DNA from: JAVJPJ01 sp040217295
GTDB taxonomy: Bacteria > Pseudomonadota > Alphaproteobacteria > Rhodobacterales > Rhodobacteraceae
DNA: 39,093 bases
Direction: 5' to 3'
NCBI GenBank assembly: GCA_964460185.1
Contig: CAYWTM010000019.1
Span: 1-39,093 of the forward strand
The position numbers and the translations under genes are program-made. Below are positions 15,648-24,494 of the stretch, one piece after another (position 1 is the first letter of the stretch; each line of letters begins with the position of its first letter). The notes under the pieces are model-generated. The model did not search any database and was not told the DNA's origin. It was given only the letters and a program-made list of their open reading frames with translations.

Positions 15648-17075
15648 ATGGCTCTTCACACAGCCTTCAAGCGACCAGAGGTCAAGACCCGCTCCCTTGG
15701 GCGGGGTATGGTCATGTCGCGCCGTTCGGTCCTGTCCGGGCTCGTCACATCGGTGGCCATGTTGCCCTGCGCGGGATGGGCCCAGACCGATGGCGCGCAG
15801 GCGGTGCAATTCGCATGTTTCCTGCCCGATGGCGCGGGCGACGCGGACGGACGGGATTGGGAAAACGCAGCTCCCTTTCTGTCGGTCGGACGGTTCGCGG
15901 CACAGGCGACGCCCGGTCAGTCCTTCTTTCTTGGCGTGCGCGAGTCCGACACCCCCGAAGACTGGTTCGGCGACCAGCTGTTGTGGGATGCCGGGGGCAC
16001 GGCAGAGGCACCTCTTTACCTGACCTTCGGGCGCGTCAGCGATCCGGACGGGTTTTCTCTCGCGGCCTCGCAGGACGACGCGGCGGTATTTCGGATGATC
16101 GGAAACGAAACCGAACCCGGCGAGCGCCCGAATGTGCGCGGCCGACCCTTTGTCACCTTCGGCCCGGCATCGTCCAATCTGTCCATCGCGGGCCCGGCCT
16201 ATGACAGGTCGGGTGCCAACGGCTTTTTCAGCATCGAGGCCGATGGCGAACTGCGCAACCTGACGTTTTCGGACATTCACGCGCGACAGGCAGGCCGGGT
16301 GATCGAAACCGACGGCGGCACATCGCTGGACGGCCTGACCGTCGAACGGTGCAGCGCGGTGGGCCTGATCCGGGGCTTTGCCCGGTTCCGCGATCTGTCC
16401 AACGCGGAATTCCGCGACCTCGACCTCGATGCGGATTTCCTTGACGGTGGCGGCGGGCAGGTATGCCAGATCATCGCGGTCGTGCGCGGGCGCAACCTGA
16501 CGTTTCGCCGAGTGCGGCTGGCCAATGCCATCAACAGCCTTGGCGCCGAGGAACGCGGATCACCCTACATTCAGGGCGATGGTTTGGTGCTGGAAGAAGA
16601 CACCCACGACATTCGCATCGAGGATTGCCATGCATCCGAAATGGGCGATGGCGGTTTCGACCTGAAATCGGAAGGCGTGCACATGATCGGGTGCACCACG
16701 ACCCGGTGCAAGCTGGGCATCCGGATCTGGAGCCACCATCCCGGCAACCTGATCGAATCCTGCGTGATGACAGAACCGGTAAGCCGCCCGGGCAATGACG
16801 GATCCTGCCTGTGGCTCGCCGGCAATCTGACCGCGCGCGATTGCACGCTGCACGCGACCGAAGACATGTCGCCCATCAGGTTCGGTTCGGGGCCTGACGG
16901 TACGGGGGATGCCACCCTGAAGATCGAAGGCGGCGAGATCACGCACTCGCAAGCCGCGACGTTGGTCACCGGATCGGCCGGCGATCTGGAACTGGAAAAC
17001 GTACTGGTCAACGGGGTCGCGACCAGCGGCCGGTATCGCTGGACAGGATTCCGGTTGCGCCGTCAGTGGCTGTGA
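15648..17075 (+). CDS. Tat-exported right-handed beta-helix protein
   Basis: Probable exported protein of 475 residues. Residues about 23-46 form a twin-arginine signal (MSRRSVLSGLVTSVAMLP, ending GWAQ) after an N-terminal extension; the start at 15648 has a perfect AGGAGG at 15638-15643, but translation from the internal ATG before SRRSVL is possible. The mature part has repeated short beta strands (for example LRNLTFSDIHARQAG, LDGLTVERCSAVG, LTFRRVRLANA, IRIEDCHASEMGDGGFDLKS, MIGCTTTRCKLGI), the pattern of parallel beta-helix pectate-lyase-like proteins. Within an EPS locus it is probably a periplasmic polysaccharide-binding or modifying enzyme; catalytic residues could not be identified. 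It converges on the sulfotransferase gene with 3 bp between stops. Confidence 0.75.
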   Translation: MALHTAFKRPEVKTRSLGRGMVMSRRSVLSGLVTSVAMLPCAGWAQTDGAQAVQFACFLPDGAGDADGRDWENAAPFLSVGRFAAQATPGQSFFLGVRESDTPEDWFGDQLLWDAGGTAEAPLYLTFGRVSDPDGFSLAASQDDAAVFRMIGNETEPGERPNVRGRPFVTFGPASSNLSIAGPAYDRSGANGFFSIEADGELRNLTFSDIHARQAGRVIETDGGTSLDGLTVERCSAVGLIRGFARFRDLSNAEFRDLDLDADFLDGGGGQVCQIIAVVRGRNLTFRRVRLANAINSLGAEERGSPYIQGDGLVLEEDTHDIRIEDCHASEMGDGGFDLKSEGVHMIGCTTTRCKLGIRIWSHHPGNLIESCVMTEPVSRPGNDGSCLWLAGNLTARDCTLHATEDMSPIRFGSGPDGTGDATLKIEGGEITHSQAATLVTGSAGDLELENVLVNGVATSGRYRWTGFRLRRQWL

Positions 17076-17078
17076 CGC

Positions 17079-17699
17079 CTAGAGATCTTTCCAGCTGGCG
17101 GCGTCATATCCGAAGATCTCGAAATCCCTGGCGTAAAATGCATGGATCAGGGTGGCCGATGCTTGGGAAAAGCTGGTCGCGGTCTTGATCGACGGATTCT
17201 TGCGCGGCACTTCGGCATCCAGTGTTGCCCCGGTCACCTCTGCAAGGCGGGTGCGCAACGGATCGAGCCCGTCTTCCAGCCGAAAGAACTCCGTCCCCTC
17301 GATCAGGAATTCGTGCTGTGGACGAATGTGGTTGGAATGCATGTAGGCATTGCGCGAGAACCCCGCGAACGCCGTCCGCAGCCACCGTTCGAAAGACGGT
17401 TTCGGAAAGATCCGGTTCTTCAGGCGGGGCCGGGTTATGCGGTAGTTGTACTCGCTCAGGATGCGGGCATAGGGGTTGCGCGTGACGCAGAAACTGTAGT
17501 CGAAAAATCCCGGCGCAAACAGTTTGTCCAGCAGGTCACCGTGGAAATGCTGGGGCACGCAGGGAAATTCCGTGGGCCGGTGTTTTTGATACAGGCTCTG
17601 ATCCGATTTCTCGGACAGCCACGCATTGATCGAGGTCCCGCCGGATTTCGGGATATGGATGAACAGTAGTCTTTTGGCACCGATACGGAACGCTGGCAT
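17079..17699 (-). CDS. Sulfotransferase family 2 protein
   Basis: PAPS-dependent carbohydrate sulfotransferase-like protein of 206 residues. LFIHIPKSGGTSINAWL near the N-terminus is the 5'-phosphosulfate-binding loop, and FCVTRNPYARILSEYNY contains the 3'-phosphate-binding Arg and Ser. Both are intact, so activity is expected. It lies 15 bp downstream of wzx on the same strand and so is probably made with the flippase. Together with the second sulfotransferase at 26883, it indicates sulfation of the exopolysaccharide repeat in the cytosol. No export signal is seen. Confidence 0.85.
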   Translation of the reverse strand: MPAFRIGAKRLLFIHIPKSGGTSINAWLSEKSDQSLYQKHRPTEFPCVPQHFHGDLLDKLFAPGFFDYSFCVTRNPYARILSEYNYRITRPRLKNRIFPKPSFERWLRTAFAGFSRNAYMHSNHIRPQHEFLIEGTEFFRLEDGLDPLRTRLAEVTGATLDAEVPRKNPSIKTATSFSQASATLIHAFYARDFEIFGYDAASWKDL

Positions 17700-17714
17700 T
17701 GATCCCCCCGCGAT

Positions 17715-19250
17715 TTACTTTTTCTTTCCAAGACGGCGTCGCACCGCCTTGAGAGTCTGGTCCTTCAGCACCTCACCCTCTTCCCCGAACAGAGTGGGCA
17801 TCACCGTGAACAACACGCCGTAGACAGCCACGAAAACAACCACCATCAGCAAAAGGATCCAGCCCGAAGCAAGTCCAAGCGCCACAAGGCCCATTTTCAG
17901 ACCGATGAATGCCGCTGCGATCAGCCCGGCAAACAGCGTGTAGGCGACCAGACGCGCAAGGCTCTTGCCGCTGCCGACGCCCACGAACCGTTTCACAAGC
18001 ATCAGACCCGACAGATGGCAAAACACAACGGCGCCCGAAACGCCTGTGGCCACCCCCCAAAGATCGAACGCCTGCCCGACCCAGGCCCCCGCGATCACCA
18101 TCGCGGCATAACCCCACTGCCACAGTGCCGCGATATAGACCCGGCCGGCCGCGCGCAGGATCGAATTCACGAATCGATACCCGGTCCGAAAGAACATGAC
18201 GCTTATGAGGATCTGGAACGGCAGCACCGCCTGATCCCATTGCGGCCCCATCAACGTCAGGATGATTTCGGGCGCCGCCACCACCAAAAGCGCCGTAACG
18301 GGGATCTGGGTCATCGCCGTCAGCGACAGGGCGAGGTTCAGGGCCCGTTCCAGACGTTTCTTGTCGTCCTGGATACTGGCCAATGTCGGGAACAACACCT
18401 GATCGCCGGCATCGCCCACCAGATGGGCCGCCTGTTTCAACAGCAGGTACGCGCGGGAATAATAGCCAAGCGCCTCGGGGCCGAGAAATCGCCCGACAAT
18501 GAAGTAATCGGCGTTCTGCGACAGGTAGTTGCCCACGCGCGAAAGGGTGATCCCCAGCCCGAATTGCAGCATCGTCACGAAAACGGGCCAATTGAACCCG
18601 ACCGCAAGGCCTCTGCGCGCGAAGATCAGGTAGATGACCGTCTGCAGCGTGGCCTGCGCAATCTGCGCGACGATCAGCGCCCAAACGCCGTAACCCAGCA
18701 GTGCCATGGTGACGGCGACGGTCCCGTAGCCCAGGAAATAACTGAGCAGACGGATCACGGCCAGTTCGCGGAACCGCATGTTCCGCTGCAGCATGGCTTC
18801 GCTGACCAGGCCCAGACCCTTTATGATGAACAAGACCGAAAACGCCTCGATCAGGGGTTCGACTTCGGGGATCTGGTACAGGGCCGCGATCGGCCCCGCG
18901 AGCAGATACACGATGCCCGCCATCAGTGCGCCGGTGGCAACGGTCGTCACGAAACCCGTCGCCACGTGGTCGCGGGTCAATTCCTTGACCTGAATGATCG
19001 ACGGCGCCACCCCGACCCGTCCCAGGGTTTCGGCAAGTGCGACGATCGTCAGCGCGGCGCTGACGATACCGAATTCCTCGGGCAGCAGCAGGCGGGCCAG
19101 GATAAGCAGGACCACGATCTTGAGGATCGCCTCCATACCGCCACCGGCGAACAGCCACAAAAGGCTGTTGAGGCTTCTTCCGGTCAGACCCTTTCGCGCC
19201 GCGTTGGGGGGGTCGGTGTCGCCTGGCCGATTGTCATCCGGGCCTGTCAT
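17715..19250 (-). CDS. wzx: Polysaccharide flippase (Wzx/WzxC-like, PST family)
   Basis: Inner-membrane protein of 511 residues with 12-14 hydrophobic helices, expected to flip the undecaprenyl-linked repeat unit to the periplasm. The N-terminal helix run with LLLPEEFGIVSAALTIVA and APSIIQ, the GNYLSQNADYFIVGRFLGPEALGYYSRAYLL segment and VLFPTLASIQDD are typical of WzxC/lipopolysaccharide-biosynthesis flippases. The ATG at 19250 has AAGGAGG (minus strand 19265-19259) at 8-base spacing. A hairpin with a T-run lies directly before this ribosome site. First gene of a two-gene minus-strand unit with the sulfotransferase; divergent from the glycosyltransferase at 19464. Confidence 0.92.
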   Translation of the reverse strand: MTGPDDNRPGDTDPPNAARKGLTGRSLNSLLWLFAGGGMEAILKIVVLLILARLLLPEEFGIVSAALTIVALAETLGRVGVAPSIIQVKELTRDHVATGFVTTVATGALMAGIVYLLAGPIAALYQIPEVEPLIEAFSVLFIIKGLGLVSEAMLQRNMRFRELAVIRLLSYFLGYGTVAVTMALLGYGVWALIVAQIAQATLQTVIYLIFARRGLAVGFNWPVFVTMLQFGLGITLSRVGNYLSQNADYFIVGRFLGPEALGYYSRAYLLLKQAAHLVGDAGDQVLFPTLASIQDDKKRLERALNLALSLTAMTQIPVTALLVVAAPEIILTLMGPQWDQAVLPFQILISVMFFRTGYRFVNSILRAAGRVYIAALWQWGYAAMVIAGAWVGQAFDLWGVATGVSGAVVFCHLSGLMLVKRFVGVGSGKSLARLVAYTLFAGLIAAAFIGLKMGLVALGLASGWILLLMVVVFVAVYGVLFTVMPTLFGEEGEVLKDQTLKAVRRRLGKKK

Positions 19251-19265
19251 TGACGAAACCTCCTT

Positions 19266-19302
19266 AAAAATGCCCCAAAGTCGGGATAAATCGTTACTTG
19301 GG
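19266..19302 (-). terminator. Leader hairpin plus T-run before wzx
   Basis: On the minus strand CCCAAGT (19302-19296) pairs with ACTTTGGG (19281-19274) with one bulged base, then GCA and TTTTT-A (19270-19266) come immediately before the AAGGAGG ribosome site. It resembles an intrinsic terminator placed inside the wzx leader. It could attenuate transcription or be a translation-controlling hairpin. Confidence 0.4.
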
Positions 19303-19412
19303 TCAAAGACTTATGAAAATATCGCTGCATTGCAGCATCCATATCCACTTGAGCCTTGCTTTGGTGCCGCGTGAGAGTCAATATCGCAAGCATGTTCGTT
19401 TAACCGGTTTGT

Positions 19413-19443
19413 TTCCGTCCCGAGCCGGGGGCGGAACGTTTTT
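19413..19443 (+). terminator. Leader attenuator-like terminator before GT4 gene
   Basis: TTCCGTCCC (19413-19421) pairs with GGGGCGGAA (19428-19436) as a 9-bp stem with one G-T pair and a 6-base loop, followed by CG and five Ts (19439-19443). It ends 20 bp before the ATG at 19464, leaving no room for a promoter downstream, and no plus-strand gene lies upstream within 2.3 kb. Any transcript of the downstream operon must read through it, so an attenuator is the simplest explanation. Confidence 0.55.
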
Positions 19444-19463
19444 ATGTTTGAAAAGGTCTTTTT

Positions 19464-20594
19464 ATGACGCCTTCACGTTCCGGCGATGACCGCGTTCATT
19501 TCTACCTTCCGTCCTTTGCCGGCGGTGGCGCAGAGCGTATCTTCATCCGTCTCGCAAATCATATCGTGTCGTGCGGGCGCGATGTCGTTTTGGTGGTGAA
19601 CCAGGACAAGGGCCCGTTGCGCGACCTCTTGTCCGGGGATGTGACCCTCCACGTTCTGGGCGCGCCGAAGGCGGCGCTCGCCCTGCCCCGCCTGGTCAGG
19701 TACCTGAAGACGAATGCGCCCGATGTTCTGATATCGGCGCTCACCCGGTCGAACGTGACGGCGCTGGCGGCGGCACGGATAGCGGGTGTCGGCACACGTG
19801 TCGTCGTGTGCGAACGCAACCAGTTCAGCACCTTTGTTCGTGAGTTTGACCCGATCCGGCAGACCCTGCTCAAGGCCGCCGTGCGGTTTCTCTACCCGTC
19901 GGCATACGCCGTCATTGGCAACACGGCCGAGGTGACACGCGATATCGTCGCAGTGGCCAACCTGGACGGCACACAGGCCGCGGTCATTCACAATCCGGCA
20001 CCGGACGCGCAGCAGATGGACGCAGCGCGCAATTCGGCCCCCGACCATGCATGGTTCGGCGAAGACCGGCCCATCGCCGTCGCCATCGGACGACTGGTGC
20101 CTCAAAAAGATTATCCGACGATGCTGCGCGCCGTCGCGTTGTCGCGGCCCGACCTGCGGCTGATCGTTCTTGGCGAAGGACCCGAGAAGACGGCGCTCGA
20201 GGCTTTGGCGCGCGATCTCGGCATTGATGACCGTGTGGATTTCTCGGGGTTCCGAATGGATCGTTTCTCATACCTCGTCCGCGCCGACATGTTCTTGCTG
20301 AGTTCGGTGACCGAGGGGTTTCCGAATGCCCTGATCGAAGCAGTGACCGCCGGGGTGCCATCGGTTTCGACCGATTGTGCTGGCGGTGGCGCACGCGAAA
20401 TCATCGGCGAGGACTTTCCGGACCGGATCGTGGGCGTGGGTGACGCGGCCGCGATGGCCAAGGTCATGACCTCCCTTCTCGAGGCGCAAGATCCCGAAAG
20501 GGTTGCAGCCGACCGGCATCGCATCGCGAGCATTGCATCACGCTATGACATCGGACGCATCGCCGACGCATTTCTGGCGAGGGCGGGCGCATGA
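19464..20594 (+). CDS. Glycosyltransferase, GT4 family (EPS)
   Basis: GT-B fold transferase of 376 residues. N-terminal VHFYLPSFAGGGAERIFIRLAN is the glycine-rich loop of GT4 enzymes; PIAVAIGRLVPQKDYPTML and SSVTEGFPNALIEAVTAGVPSVS with the EX7E motif form the nucleotide-sugar site. GAAAAGG lies before the ATG. The stop overlaps the wzy start by 4 bp (ATGA), so GT, polymerase and the next GT form a coupled trio. The leader has a strong hairpin and T-run. It shows clear similarity in layout to the GT4 at 21880, suggesting related donors; specificity unknown. Confidence 0.92.
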   Translation: MTPSRSGDDRVHFYLPSFAGGGAERIFIRLANHIVSCGRDVVLVVNQDKGPLRDLLSGDVTLHVLGAPKAALALPRLVRYLKTNAPDVLISALTRSNVTALAAARIAGVGTRVVVCERNQFSTFVREFDPIRQTLLKAAVRFLYPSAYAVIGNTAEVTRDIVAVANLDGTQAAVIHNPAPDAQQMDAARNSAPDHAWFGEDRPIAVAIGRLVPQKDYPTMLRAVALSRPDLRLIVLGEGPEKTALEALARDLGIDDRVDFSGFRMDRFSYLVRADMFLLSSVTEGFPNALIEAVTAGVPSVSTDCAGGGAREIIGEDFPDRIVGVGDAAAMAKVMTSLLEAQDPERVAADRHRIASIASRYDIGRIADAFLARAGA

Positions 20595-21883
20595 CATCAC
20601 GGTTTCAGATGGTGGAATATGCAATCGCATATGTCGGCTTGCTGTTCATGTCAGGGGCGCTGAACACGTTCCTTGCCCCGCAGGCGGCGACGTCGGCGCC
20701 GCTGGTGCAGGCAATGGGCGCCGCGCTTGGGCTCTATTCCATTCTCGGCCTGCTGGCGATGCGAAACGCCACGGGGCGGATCTTCGGGCTTTACTGGTTC
20801 GCCCTGATCCCCGTTGTGGTTGCAGCGGCGTCCATGGGGTGGACCGACAACCTCTCCTTGTCGTTCAGGCGGTCCGCGGGTCTTGGCCTGAGCACTGCAT
20901 TTGCCCTTTGGCTCGCCCTCCGTTTCACACCCAAACAGCTGCTCGGCCTGGTTGTCGCGATGGCCGCCACCGTCATCGCGGCGAGTTTCGTGGTCGTCAT
21001 GGCCGCGCCAAGTCGCGGAATTCACCAGGCTTACGACCTGTTCGCGGAACACCACGCCGGCAGTTGGCGCGGGCTGTTCGGGCACAAGAACGATTTCGGG
21101 CGCGTGGCGTCGTTTGCGGCGTCCCTGCTGATGATCGGGTTTGTGTTCCGCGTTGGTGGCCCGCGCCTGCGCTGGGGGACGCTCGCGCTTGTCGTGCTGG
21201 CCGTCTTCATGATCTCGAAATCGAATTCGTCCCAGGCGATTCTCCTGGTGGCCACCGTGCCGGCTTCGGTGCTGGTGCTGCTGTCCATGCGCACGATGAT
21301 GCCCATGACGCGAACGGTGGTGCTGATCTCGATCCTGCCGATCGTGGTGATTGGCGTGTTGTCGGCCCAGCTCATCTTTGAATATGTCCTGGGGGCCCTG
21401 GGGCGCGACGCCACCCTGACCGGACGCACGGAAATCTGGGAAGGCGTCATCCTCGCCCTTGAAGGGAACATGGCGTTGGGCGGCGGATTCGGCGCCGGCT
21501 GGGAAAAGGTACGCCCGACCATTGCCGCCCTGACCGGCATCGATGTTGGACATGCCCATAACGGGTTTCTCGATCTTGCGGTGGATATCGGGTTTGTCGG
21601 GCTGGCATTGACCCTGACGTTCCTGTTCAGCGTCGGAGTCATGGCGTTCCGGAGCCTGATGCGTGGCATCCAGCCCGAGATCTCGACCATGGCGCTGGCG
21701 GTCGTGATCTTTTCATTGATCGGGAATTTCGCCGGATCCTTCTTGCTCTTGCACAACAGCATCTACTGGGTGCTCACCGTTGTCGCTTTCGTTCAACTGC
21801 GTGACGCACGCCTGGGCTACACCCCGGCCTTCACGTCGCGCCGCACCGCTGCCTACCAGTCATCCCGGTGGCATGCCGCATGA
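20591..21883 (+). CDS. wzy: O-antigen ligase/polymerase family protein (Wzy-like)
   Basis: Inner-membrane polymerase of 430 residues with about 11 helices. The large periplasmic loop carries GRTEIWEGVILAL and HAHNGFLDLAVDIGFVG (residues 321 onward), the Wzy_C/O-antigen-ligase signature. RGLFGHKNDFGRVASFAA earlier in the chain also fits EPS polymerases of this family. It is expected to join flipped repeat units in the periplasm with the ExoP/Wzz protein setting chain length. It overlaps the preceding GT by 4 bp and the following GT through ATGA at 21880-21883, so all three are translated together. Polymerase rather than ligase is inferred from the complete Wzx/Wzy/ExoP context. Confidence 0.88.
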   Translation: MTSRFQMVEYAIAYVGLLFMSGALNTFLAPQAATSAPLVQAMGAALGLYSILGLLAMRNATGRIFGLYWFALIPVVVAAASMGWTDNLSLSFRRSAGLGLSTAFALWLALRFTPKQLLGLVVAMAATVIAASFVVVMAAPSRGIHQAYDLFAEHHAGSWRGLFGHKNDFGRVASFAASLLMIGFVFRVGGPRLRWGTLALVVLAVFMISKSNSSQAILLVATVPASVLVLLSMRTMMPMTRTVVLISILPIVVIGVLSAQLIFEYVLGALGRDATLTGRTEIWEGVILALEGNMALGGGFGAGWEKVRPTIAALTGIDVGHAHNGFLDLAVDIGFVGLALTLTFLFSVGVMAFRSLMRGIQPEISTMALAVVIFSLIGNFAGSFLLLHNSIYWVLTVVAFVQLRDARLGYTPAFTSRRTAAYQSSRWHAA

Positions 21884-23070
21884 CGGCCCTGGACTTCCAT
21901 AAGGGAAAAGACCTGTTGCGCAGTGCCACGGTCCGGCCGCGGCGTATCAGTTTCCTGATCAACTCGATGGAGGGCGGCGGCGCCGAGCGGGCGATGGCGA
22001 ACCTTCTCGAACACCTGCTGCCGCGATTGCACGGCCATGCCGTCGAACTCATCTTGCTTGACGACTTGCCGACGGTGCAAACCCTGCCGAAAGACCTGAC
22101 GATCCGCACGCTGGATGGTCGGGGCAAGTTGGGGCGCAGCCTGATCGAGCTCGCAAGACACTGGCGCATCACGGCCAACCGCCCCGATGTCTGCATCAGC
22201 TACCTGGCGCGGGCCAATGTTCTCAATGCTTGGCTTGCGCGCTGGTTCGGTCATCGGGCGCTGATCAGTGAACGGGTCAATACCTCCAGCCATATCGCCG
22301 GGTCGCGCGCGGCGCCGATCCTGAGATGGATCACACGCCTGAGTTATCCGCGCGCGGCAGGTGTCATTGCGGTCAGCGAAGGCGTGGCTACGGATCTGTC
22401 ACGGAATTTCGGCGTCGCGCGCGACCGGGTTACAGTCATCGGAAACGCCATCGACGCGGCACGGCTGCGCACGCTTGCGGCGCAGCCTGCCCCATTCGAG
22501 CTGCCCGAGGATTTCATCCTGGGCATGGGACGTCTGGTCCCGAACAAGAATTTCGCCCTGTTGCTCGATGCCTATGCCGACGTGCCGGGCGCCCCGCCCC
22601 TGGTGCTGCTGGGGGAAGGTGTGGAAGAGACCAACTTGCGCGCGCAGGCCGACAGATTGGGGATAAGCGACCGGGTGGTGTTCGCCGGCTTCGTCGCCAA
22701 CCCCTATCCCGTCGTGGCCAAGGCCCGCGCCCTTGTGTCAGCCTCGCGCGCCGAGGGGTTTCCGAACACGCTGGTCGAGGCCCTGGCGTTGAGCTGTCCG
22801 GTGATTGCCACCGATTGCCCGTCCGGGCCGGCCGAAATTCTGGATGCCACGGCCCAAACGAGCCCTCCGTGGTCGGCACATGCGCACGGATTGCTGGTTC
22901 CGATGGAAAATCGGGCAGCCATGGCTGCGGCGATGTCCACTCTCTGCAATGACGCAGCGCGGCACGATTATGCTGCGCGCGCAGCAAAAAGGGCCTTGAT
23001 TTACGGGCACGATGCCGTTGTAGGGGCGTATATGGATATCGTATTCGATGACGAAACAAATAGTTCTTGA
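21880..23070 (+). CDS. Glycosyltransferase, GT4 family (EPS)
   Basis: Retaining GT-B transferase of 396 residues. ISFLINSMEGGGAERAMANLLE near the N-terminus, FILGMGRLVPNKNFALLL, and SRAEGFPNTLVEALALSCPVIATDCPSGPAEIL are the family landmarks; the SGPAEIL segment is common in GalNAc/GlcNAc- or galactosyl-type GT4 enzymes, but this does not fix specificity. The start at 21880 is chosen because its ATGA overlaps the wzy stop; an in-frame GTG at 21868 is less likely. Followed by 79 bp of AT-richer sequence and exoF. Confidence 0.9.
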   Translation: MTALDFHKGKDLLRSATVRPRRISFLINSMEGGGAERAMANLLEHLLPRLHGHAVELILLDDLPTVQTLPKDLTIRTLDGRGKLGRSLIELARHWRITANRPDVCISYLARANVLNAWLARWFGHRALISERVNTSSHIAGSRAAPILRWITRLSYPRAAGVIAVSEGVATDLSRNFGVARDRVTVIGNAIDAARLRTLAAQPAPFELPEDFILGMGRLVPNKNFALLLDAYADVPGAPPLVLLGEGVEETNLRAQADRLGISDRVVFAGFVANPYPVVAKARALVSASRAEGFPNTLVEALALSCPVIATDCPSGPAEILDATAQTSPPWSAHAHGLLVPMENRAAMAAAMSTLCNDAARHDYAARAAKRALIYGHDAVVGAYMDIVFDDETNSS

Positions 23071-23149
23071 TGGGGCCGGAATGATTTTGATCGTTATTCT
23101 TTGGGCCGAATCGTGTAGTGATTGATGCATTGTTTAGGGAAATTGTCAG

Positions 23150-24355
23150 ATGCGTTTTGGTAATGTCGTAAAGGTAGTGCTCGCCGTGAGCTTGGGGTCG
23201 ATGGCCTGGGCCATGCCCGTGTCGGCTCAAGAAGGATACCCGATGGGTCCGGGCGATAGCCTGACCGTGTCCTTCCTGTCCAATTCAGAATTCGACCGAA
23301 CCGTCACGATTGGGGCAGACGGAAGCATATTCCTGCCGCTGCTTGGCGAAATGAACGTGCAGGGTCAGACGATCAACGAACTGCGCCAACAGATTCCCAT
23401 CTTGATGACCGGGTCCGTGTTCCGGGAACGGGTGAACGGGGAATCCCTGCTGGTTTCGGTAGAACCGCAAGAAGTGATGGTTGAAGTCGCAGAATACCGA
23501 CCGATCTTCGTGGATGGGTCCGTGAACCGCCCGGGCCAGCAGCAATTCTCGGTCGGCATGACCGCCCGGCAGGCAATCGCCGCCGCCGAGGGGCTGAAAA
23601 ACGAAGGGCAGTCCGCGCTGAACAGCGCAGAGGTGCGCAATCATCCCCAGGTCCTGATGGCCGAACTCGTCGGCGTGCTTGCAGAGATCGCGGTCTATGA
23701 ATCCATCCTTGCTGGATCGGAGGTCATCGATATTTCCGAACTCGAGGCGCTGGACGCCCGCCCGGACCTGATCCAGGGCGCCATAGCGCTGGCGCGCAGC
23801 CAGATCTCTACCTCTGCGGACATCCTCAACGAGGAATTGTCTTTCCTGGACCGCAGCGTCGAGGATGCAGAGGCCCGTGTGATCGCCGCCCTGCGCCGCG
23901 AAGAAACCATGGCCGAGATCGCCGCAACCGAAGAGGCCGAGGTCACCCGTGTCGAAAACCTGGTGGCACGGCGCATCGTGTCCAGTGAATTGCTGACCCA
24001 GTCCCGTCGCCTTTACCTGCAAGCCATCGAGAGGCTCGGCAGCGTCCAGGCGGATCGGCTTCAGGCCGAGGCGGTTCGGCGCGAGCTGGTTCTCGAACGC
24101 AACCAGTCCGCACGTGAACGCGCCCTGGAGACACAGGCACGTCTTCAGCAGTTGTCGCAAGAAGCATCGCAATTGCGCGTTCGTATCGATCTGACGTCGG
24201 CAGCGCCGGTGACCCTGGACCAGGATGACACCACGACTGGTGCGCCGCAGATCGTCGTCTTCCGCCAGGTCGGAGGACAGGCGCAGGAAATAGCCGCAAG
24301 GCCGGAGACGCAATTGTTCCCCGGTGATGTGGTGAACGTAAGCATTTCGAATTGA
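23150..24355 (+). CDS. exoF: Polysaccharide export protein, ExoF type
   Basis: Exported protein of 401 residues. A Sec signal (residues 1-26, ending MPVSA) without lipobox cysteine is followed by the Poly_export domain (YPMGPGDSLTVSF, ADGSIFLPLLGEMNVQG) and a soluble-ligand-binding beta-grasp segment (PIFVDGSVNRPGQQQF). The C-terminal 230 residues are rich in Glu, Arg, Ala and Leu and look coiled-coil, then end with a short beta motif (PGDVVNVSI). This layout matches Sinorhizobium ExoF rather than lipoprotein Wza. It probably forms or contacts the outer-membrane exit channel, working with the ExoP-like protein encoded next. Confidence 0.88.
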   Translation: MRFGNVVKVVLAVSLGSMAWAMPVSAQEGYPMGPGDSLTVSFLSNSEFDRTVTIGADGSIFLPLLGEMNVQGQTINELRQQIPILMTGSVFRERVNGESLLVSVEPQEVMVEVAEYRPIFVDGSVNRPGQQQFSVGMTARQAIAAAEGLKNEGQSALNSAEVRNHPQVLMAELVGVLAEIAVYESILAGSEVIDISELEALDARPDLIQGAIALARSQISTSADILNEELSFLDRSVEDAEARVIAALRREETMAEIAATEEAEVTRVENLVARRIVSSELLTQSRRLYLQAIERLGSVQADRLQAEAVRRELVLERNQSARERALETQARLQQLSQEASQLRVRIDLTSAAPVTLDQDDTTTGAPQIVVFRQVGGQAQEIAARPETQLFPGDVVNVSISN

Positions 24356-24363
24356 TATTTGTG

Positions 24364-24380
24364 CCCGGCGCAGTGCCGGG
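24364..24380 (+). repeat. Hairpin between exoF and exoP
   Basis: Perfect CCCGGC / GCCGGG stem with a 5-base loop, 9 bp after the exoF stop. No T-run follows (AAGAGGTTT), so it is not a convincing terminator. It may stabilise the exoF mRNA or adjust the exoF to exoP ratio. Confidence 0.35.
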
Positions 24381-24494
24381 AAGAGGTTTCCCCCGCCCCC
24401 GGGGGACAAGAGAGTTTGTGGCTACGGGACGGAATTCGCAGCGTCGTGCGCAGGACTGCACGATCAAGGCGGACCGGGCCAGAAGGAGACCCCG

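Noticed and set aside
18015..19253. 412-residue plus-strand frame opposite wzx
   Set aside because: The product is rich in His, Arg, Gln and Asp without any domain, typical of the antisense of hydrophobic codons; the flippase on the other strand is clear.
24364..24380. Hairpin after exoF as a transcription terminator
   Set aside because: There is no T-run, and exoP downstream lies in the same direction with only 139 bp between; a read-through or processing role is more likely.
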